Part shown: positions 61,383 to 64,000 of the stretch, piece after piece
Layout: the number at the start of each line of letters is the position of its first letter
Position numbering within the stretch: the stretch's first letter is position 1
Assembly: GCF_007293315.1 (NCBI RefSeq)
Contig: NZ_VLXZ01000002.1
Span: 310,001-374,000 of the forward strand
From: Alkalicoccobacillus porphyridii
GTDB lineage: Bacteria; Bacillota; Bacilli; Bacillales; Bacillaceae_D
DNA: 64,000 bases
Direction: 5' to 3'
Notes under the pieces: model-generated
The model's input: the letters and a program-made list of their open reading frames with translations, nothing else
Told to the model about the DNA's origin: nothing
Database searches by the model: none
Made by a program: the position numbers and the translations under genes

Positions 61383-63119
61383 ATGATAATAAAGGCAGCT
61401 CAACTATGGAAAACTCCACGATCATTTAGGACAAAAATGCTGCTTCTGTTGTTTATTATCATTATTCTTCCTTTAACTTTGGGTGGTACGTATACATTAT
61501 TAAAAAGTCTCGACGCTTTAAAAGTACAGACTGTTATTAGTGAGCAAAATGCACTTGAACTTTCTCATTCCTATGTCTCATCTCAGATCGACGGTTTGAT
61601 ACAGACGATGAATAGCGTGCAATTTGATGAACAAATTCCACAAAGATTAAATGCTAGCTTATCAAATGGTTTTGAGCCCTTGGATTATTTAGTGATAAAT
61701 GAGCGCTTAGAGCATATCACTCGTTATAACGATATTCATTTAGCCTTATTAAGTGAAGAACAGTGGTTCCTTTCTCAAGCAGGTTTTAGAAATCAATATT
61801 CTGATGAAACCATTAATCAGTGGGCAACTGAATTGGATGAGCTTTCCCCCTATCAAACGAAATGGTTCAGCATAAGTGATTTGGAACTAGGATATTCATC
61901 ATCCGATTACCTGTTTGTTATTGGCCGCAAAATCACAAGCTATTCTGGAACAACCACTGGCTACTTATTCGGAGGGATTGAAACCTCCACCGTCCATAAA
62001 TTGCTATCACCCGAGAATGCTAGTCACACGTTTACCATTATTAATGATTCAAATATCATCCTCTATCATCAAGATTCATCTCTCGTTGGACAGCCTTTTA
62101 TGCTTGAGTTAAATGAGGACGGCACAGATGGAGACTATGTTGCTGTAGCAAAGGAGCTTCCTCAAAGCAATTTACGTCTCGTTCGCTATACTCCTTATAG
62201 TGAAGCTCGTGATGGAATTTGGCAGGCTTTTACTAGTGCTTTATTTGTACAAATGATTGCTTTTTCTGTTTTAATTTTTGTCTGCATCTATCTCATCAAT
62301 CGTTTTGCAAAACCTATTCATACACTTACTGCCACAGCTAAGCGAATTGAAGCTGGTGAGCTTTCGGTTCGATCCAACGTTCGAGGGTCTGATGAGCTGG
62401 GGTATTTAGGAAGCTCTTTTGATTCTATGTTAGACCAAATTGAGGACATGGTGTATCGGATCCAATCTGAACAGAAAATGAAACGAAAAGCCGAGATGGA
62501 TGCCTTACAAGCAGAAATTAAACCTCATTTCCTGTTTAATATTTTAAATACCATTCGCATCAGAATGATTCAAAATGGCGATCATTCTTCGTCAAGACTG
62601 CTTTTGTCTTTAAGTAAATACATGAGAGACCTTTACCGAACACAAGAACAACTTACATTAGAAGAAGAGCTCGCGCATACCGAATACTATTTGGAATTAA
62701 TGAATGCCATGAGACAATATCCTATACTCTTGGTCAAGGATACAGATGATCTATCACTTCAACAGCAGGTTCCTAGGTTCTTACTGCAGCCATTATTTGA
62801 AAATGCCTGTAAGCATGGGTTCGGCACAAAGCAAGGGACAATAACTGTTCGTTCCAGTGTAGAGAAAAATGTACTTTGTATTATTGTAGAGGATAACGGT
62901 GTAGGAATGAACGCAGAGACACAAACTGCCTATCAGTCTATTTTTGAAAGCAAGGAGCTACATCCAACCAATTCCTCCTTAGATGGTGTCGGTCTTTTGA
63001 ATGTATACAAACGTCTACTAACAAAGTATGGTCCATTATTTTCAATAACGGTTACTAGTAAGGAAGCTCGAGGTACTTTATTCACTCTCAAATTTCCTAG
63101 TGAAGGAGGAAGCTGTTAA
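61383..63119 (+). CDS. YesM-type sensor histidine kinase
   Basis: 578 aa: membrane helices at about 20-40 and 285-305 around a Cache-like external sensor, then HAMP (FAKPIHTLTATAKRIEAGEL), a His_kinase domain with EIKPHFLFNILNTIRI (phospho-His), N box LFENACKHGF and G box VEDNGVGM. The start at 61383 is chosen over an ATG-like frame 13 codons upstream that would run through the terminator. Its stop overlaps the start of the response regulator gene by one base. Confidence 0.92.
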   Translation: MIIKAAQLWKTPRSFRTKMLLLLFIIIILPLTLGGTYTLLKSLDALKVQTVISEQNALELSHSYVSSQIDGLIQTMNSVQFDEQIPQRLNASLSNGFEPLDYLVINERLEHITRYNDIHLALLSEEQWFLSQAGFRNQYSDETINQWATELDELSPYQTKWFSISDLELGYSSSDYLFVIGRKITSYSGTTTGYLFGGIETSTVHKLLSPENASHTFTIINDSNIILYHQDSSLVGQPFMLELNEDGTDGDYVAVAKELPQSNLRLVRYTPYSEARDGIWQAFTSALFVQMIAFSVLIFVCIYLINRFAKPIHTLTATAKRIEAGELSVRSNVRGSDELGYLGSSFDSMLDQIEDMVYRIQSEQKMKRKAEMDALQAEIKPHFLFNILNTIRIRMIQNGDHSSSRLLLSLSKYMRDLYRTQEQLTLEEELAHTEYYLELMNAMRQYPILLVKDTDDLSLQQQVPRFLLQPLFENACKHGFGTKQGTITVRSSVEKNVLCIIVEDNGVGMNAETQTAYQSIFESKELHPTNSSLDGVGLLNVYKRLLTKYGPLFSITVTSKEARGTLFTLKFPSEGGSC

Positions 63120-64000
63120 TGAAAGTCATGCTCGTTGATGATAACTTTCAAATGCTTCATTTTATGGAACAGGCGATTGATTGGTCTTCTCTTGGGCTGC
63201 ATGTAATTGGCACGGCAGGAGATGGTGAAGAAGCTCTATCCCTGGCATTGTCGGATCCTCCAGACTTATTAGTTACAGATATTGATATGCCTAAGCTAAA
63301 TGGACTTGATCTAATAGAACGACTGAAGCAATTAAACGAAAACATGGAAGCTCTCATTATTTCTTGTCACGATGATTTTTCCTATGCGCAACAAGCGGTT
63401 CGTTTAGTTGTCTGTGATTATCTGCTTAAAGATACCCTCGAACCCAAGGAATTTGAAGCGGCTATTATAACGTTAAAATCACGCTGGAAGAAACATCAAG
63501 AACCAAAACACATACAGAATTCATTGCAAACAGAGAATCAAATTTTTTATCAAACATTGGATCTTCCCCACCACCCTCTTGCTCATGCAAAGGCTGATAT
63601 TTATGAGGAAATTACACCTGATCTCGCATACGTTGTTCGTTTGTTAATGCACTCTAAAAAGAATGAACTATTCAAAGAGATCTCTCAGTGGTTCTCGCTT
63701 ATTAGTGAGAAGCACTATGATTCAAGGACCGTCAAAACTTGGGCCTTCTATACACTAGAACGCATTGAACATAAAGCTGAACAAGCCTCAGGTATCGGCT
63801 TTCGCTCATTAGGTGAGCTATCTTTACTCATTGACCGATGTGAGTACCTTCATGAACTACAGGATGCGATGCTTAGAAGACTGATGGATGTAATGCAGCA
63901 AATGACTCTTTCTCATTCTTTAATAAAGGGAGAAATCCTGGAAGCTAAATTATATGTAGAGGATCATATTCACGAGAAGATTCAAATGGAGACGGTCGCT
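63119..64000 (+). CDS. YesN-type response regulator, cut by the window end
   Basis: The frame is open to the last base (294 codons visible). Receiver domain: MLVDDN, acceptor Asp in LLVTDIDMPKLNG, Lys in YLLKDT, all intact. A helical middle region follows, and near the end EAKLYVEDHIHEKIQMETVA looks like the first helix of an AraC DNA-binding domain that must continue beyond the window. ATG overlaps the kinase stop (TAATG). It should control the lyase-importer genes. Confidence 0.9.
   Translation, partial: MKVMLVDDNFQMLHFMEQAIDWSSLGLHVIGTAGDGEEALSLALSDPPDLLVTDIDMPKLNGLDLIERLKQLNENMEALIISCHDDFSYAQQAVRLVVCDYLLKDTLEPKEFEAAIITLKSRWKKHQEPKHIQNSLQTENQIFYQTLDLPHHPLAHAKADIYEEITPDLAYVVRLLMHSKKNELFKEISQWFSLISEKHYDSRTVKTWAFYTLERIEHKAEQASGIGFRSLGELSLLIDRCEYLHELQDAMLRRLMDVMQQMTLSHSLIKGEILEAKLYVEDHIHEKIQMETVA

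Overview
The window looks like a low-GC Bacillota chromosome of the family Bacillaceae, probably an alkaliphilic or halophilic Bacillus relative. The evidence is strong GGAGG-type ribosome binding sites, S-box and purine riboswitches, CcpA-type cre boxes, YesMN-type two-component systems, a Yxd/Bce module, a SigO-RsoA pair, and very acidic secreted proteins. There is no phage, transposase, rRNA or CRISPR array. Structured intergenic repeats recur throughout.

Region 1 (27-13006) is sulfur and purine scavenging. A minus-strand block runs from a LysR regulator through a YtnI-like redoxin, a flavin monooxygenase, a complete Dpp/Gsi-type ABC importer with a fused double ATPase, and a second flavin monooxygenase. 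It resembles the S-alkyl-cysteine salvage operon of B. subtilis but carries a peptide/glutathione-type importer. Upstream are an amidohydrolase behind a purine riboswitch whose terminator shares the P1 strand (predicted ON switch), and a third flavin monooxygenase. Region 2 (13016-15484) is a divergent CopC/CopD copper pair.

Region 3 (15734-42072) is xylan/arabinoxylan utilisation. A run of about 19.5 kb on the minus strand holds a 968-aa solute-binding protein, two permeases, an NHL/TPR protein, a YIP1-like membrane protein, a DUF5696-type lipoprotein, two more permeases, a cytoplasmic GH10 xylanase, a GH43 enzyme, a second solute-binding lipoprotein and a YesM/YesN-type pair. Upstream are two orphan paralogous solute-binding proteins around an AraC regulator with a degenerate receiver domain, and a GH43-CBM6 enzyme. 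No transporter ATPase is present, so a shared MsmX-type ATPase elsewhere is expected.

Region 4 (42354-44701) is a SAM-riboswitch operon of a flavin monooxygenase and an ATP-grasp enzyme. Region 5 (44776-49734) matches B. subtilis yxdJKLM-yxeA gene for gene. Region 6 (50174-53922) holds a 53-aa gene, a stress-type short-chain dehydrogenase, a SigO-RsoA pair with a VOC protein, and divergently a YvrJ protein followed at once by a leaderless amidase (a holin/endolysin-like pair). Region 7 (54008-64000) starts with a 62-bp tandem array and continues with a uronic-polysaccharide locus: DUF2264 protein, heparinase II/III-like lyase, ABC importer and a YesMN-type pair whose regulator is cut by the window end.

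The non-coding layer includes about six copies of a 400-480 bp repeat with imperfect terminal inverted repeats. Two of these share a 139-bp core in opposite orientation with 5 mismatches by hand count. There are also two intergenic arrays phased at about 20-21 bp. Start codons were adjusted by ribosome binding sites in many genes.
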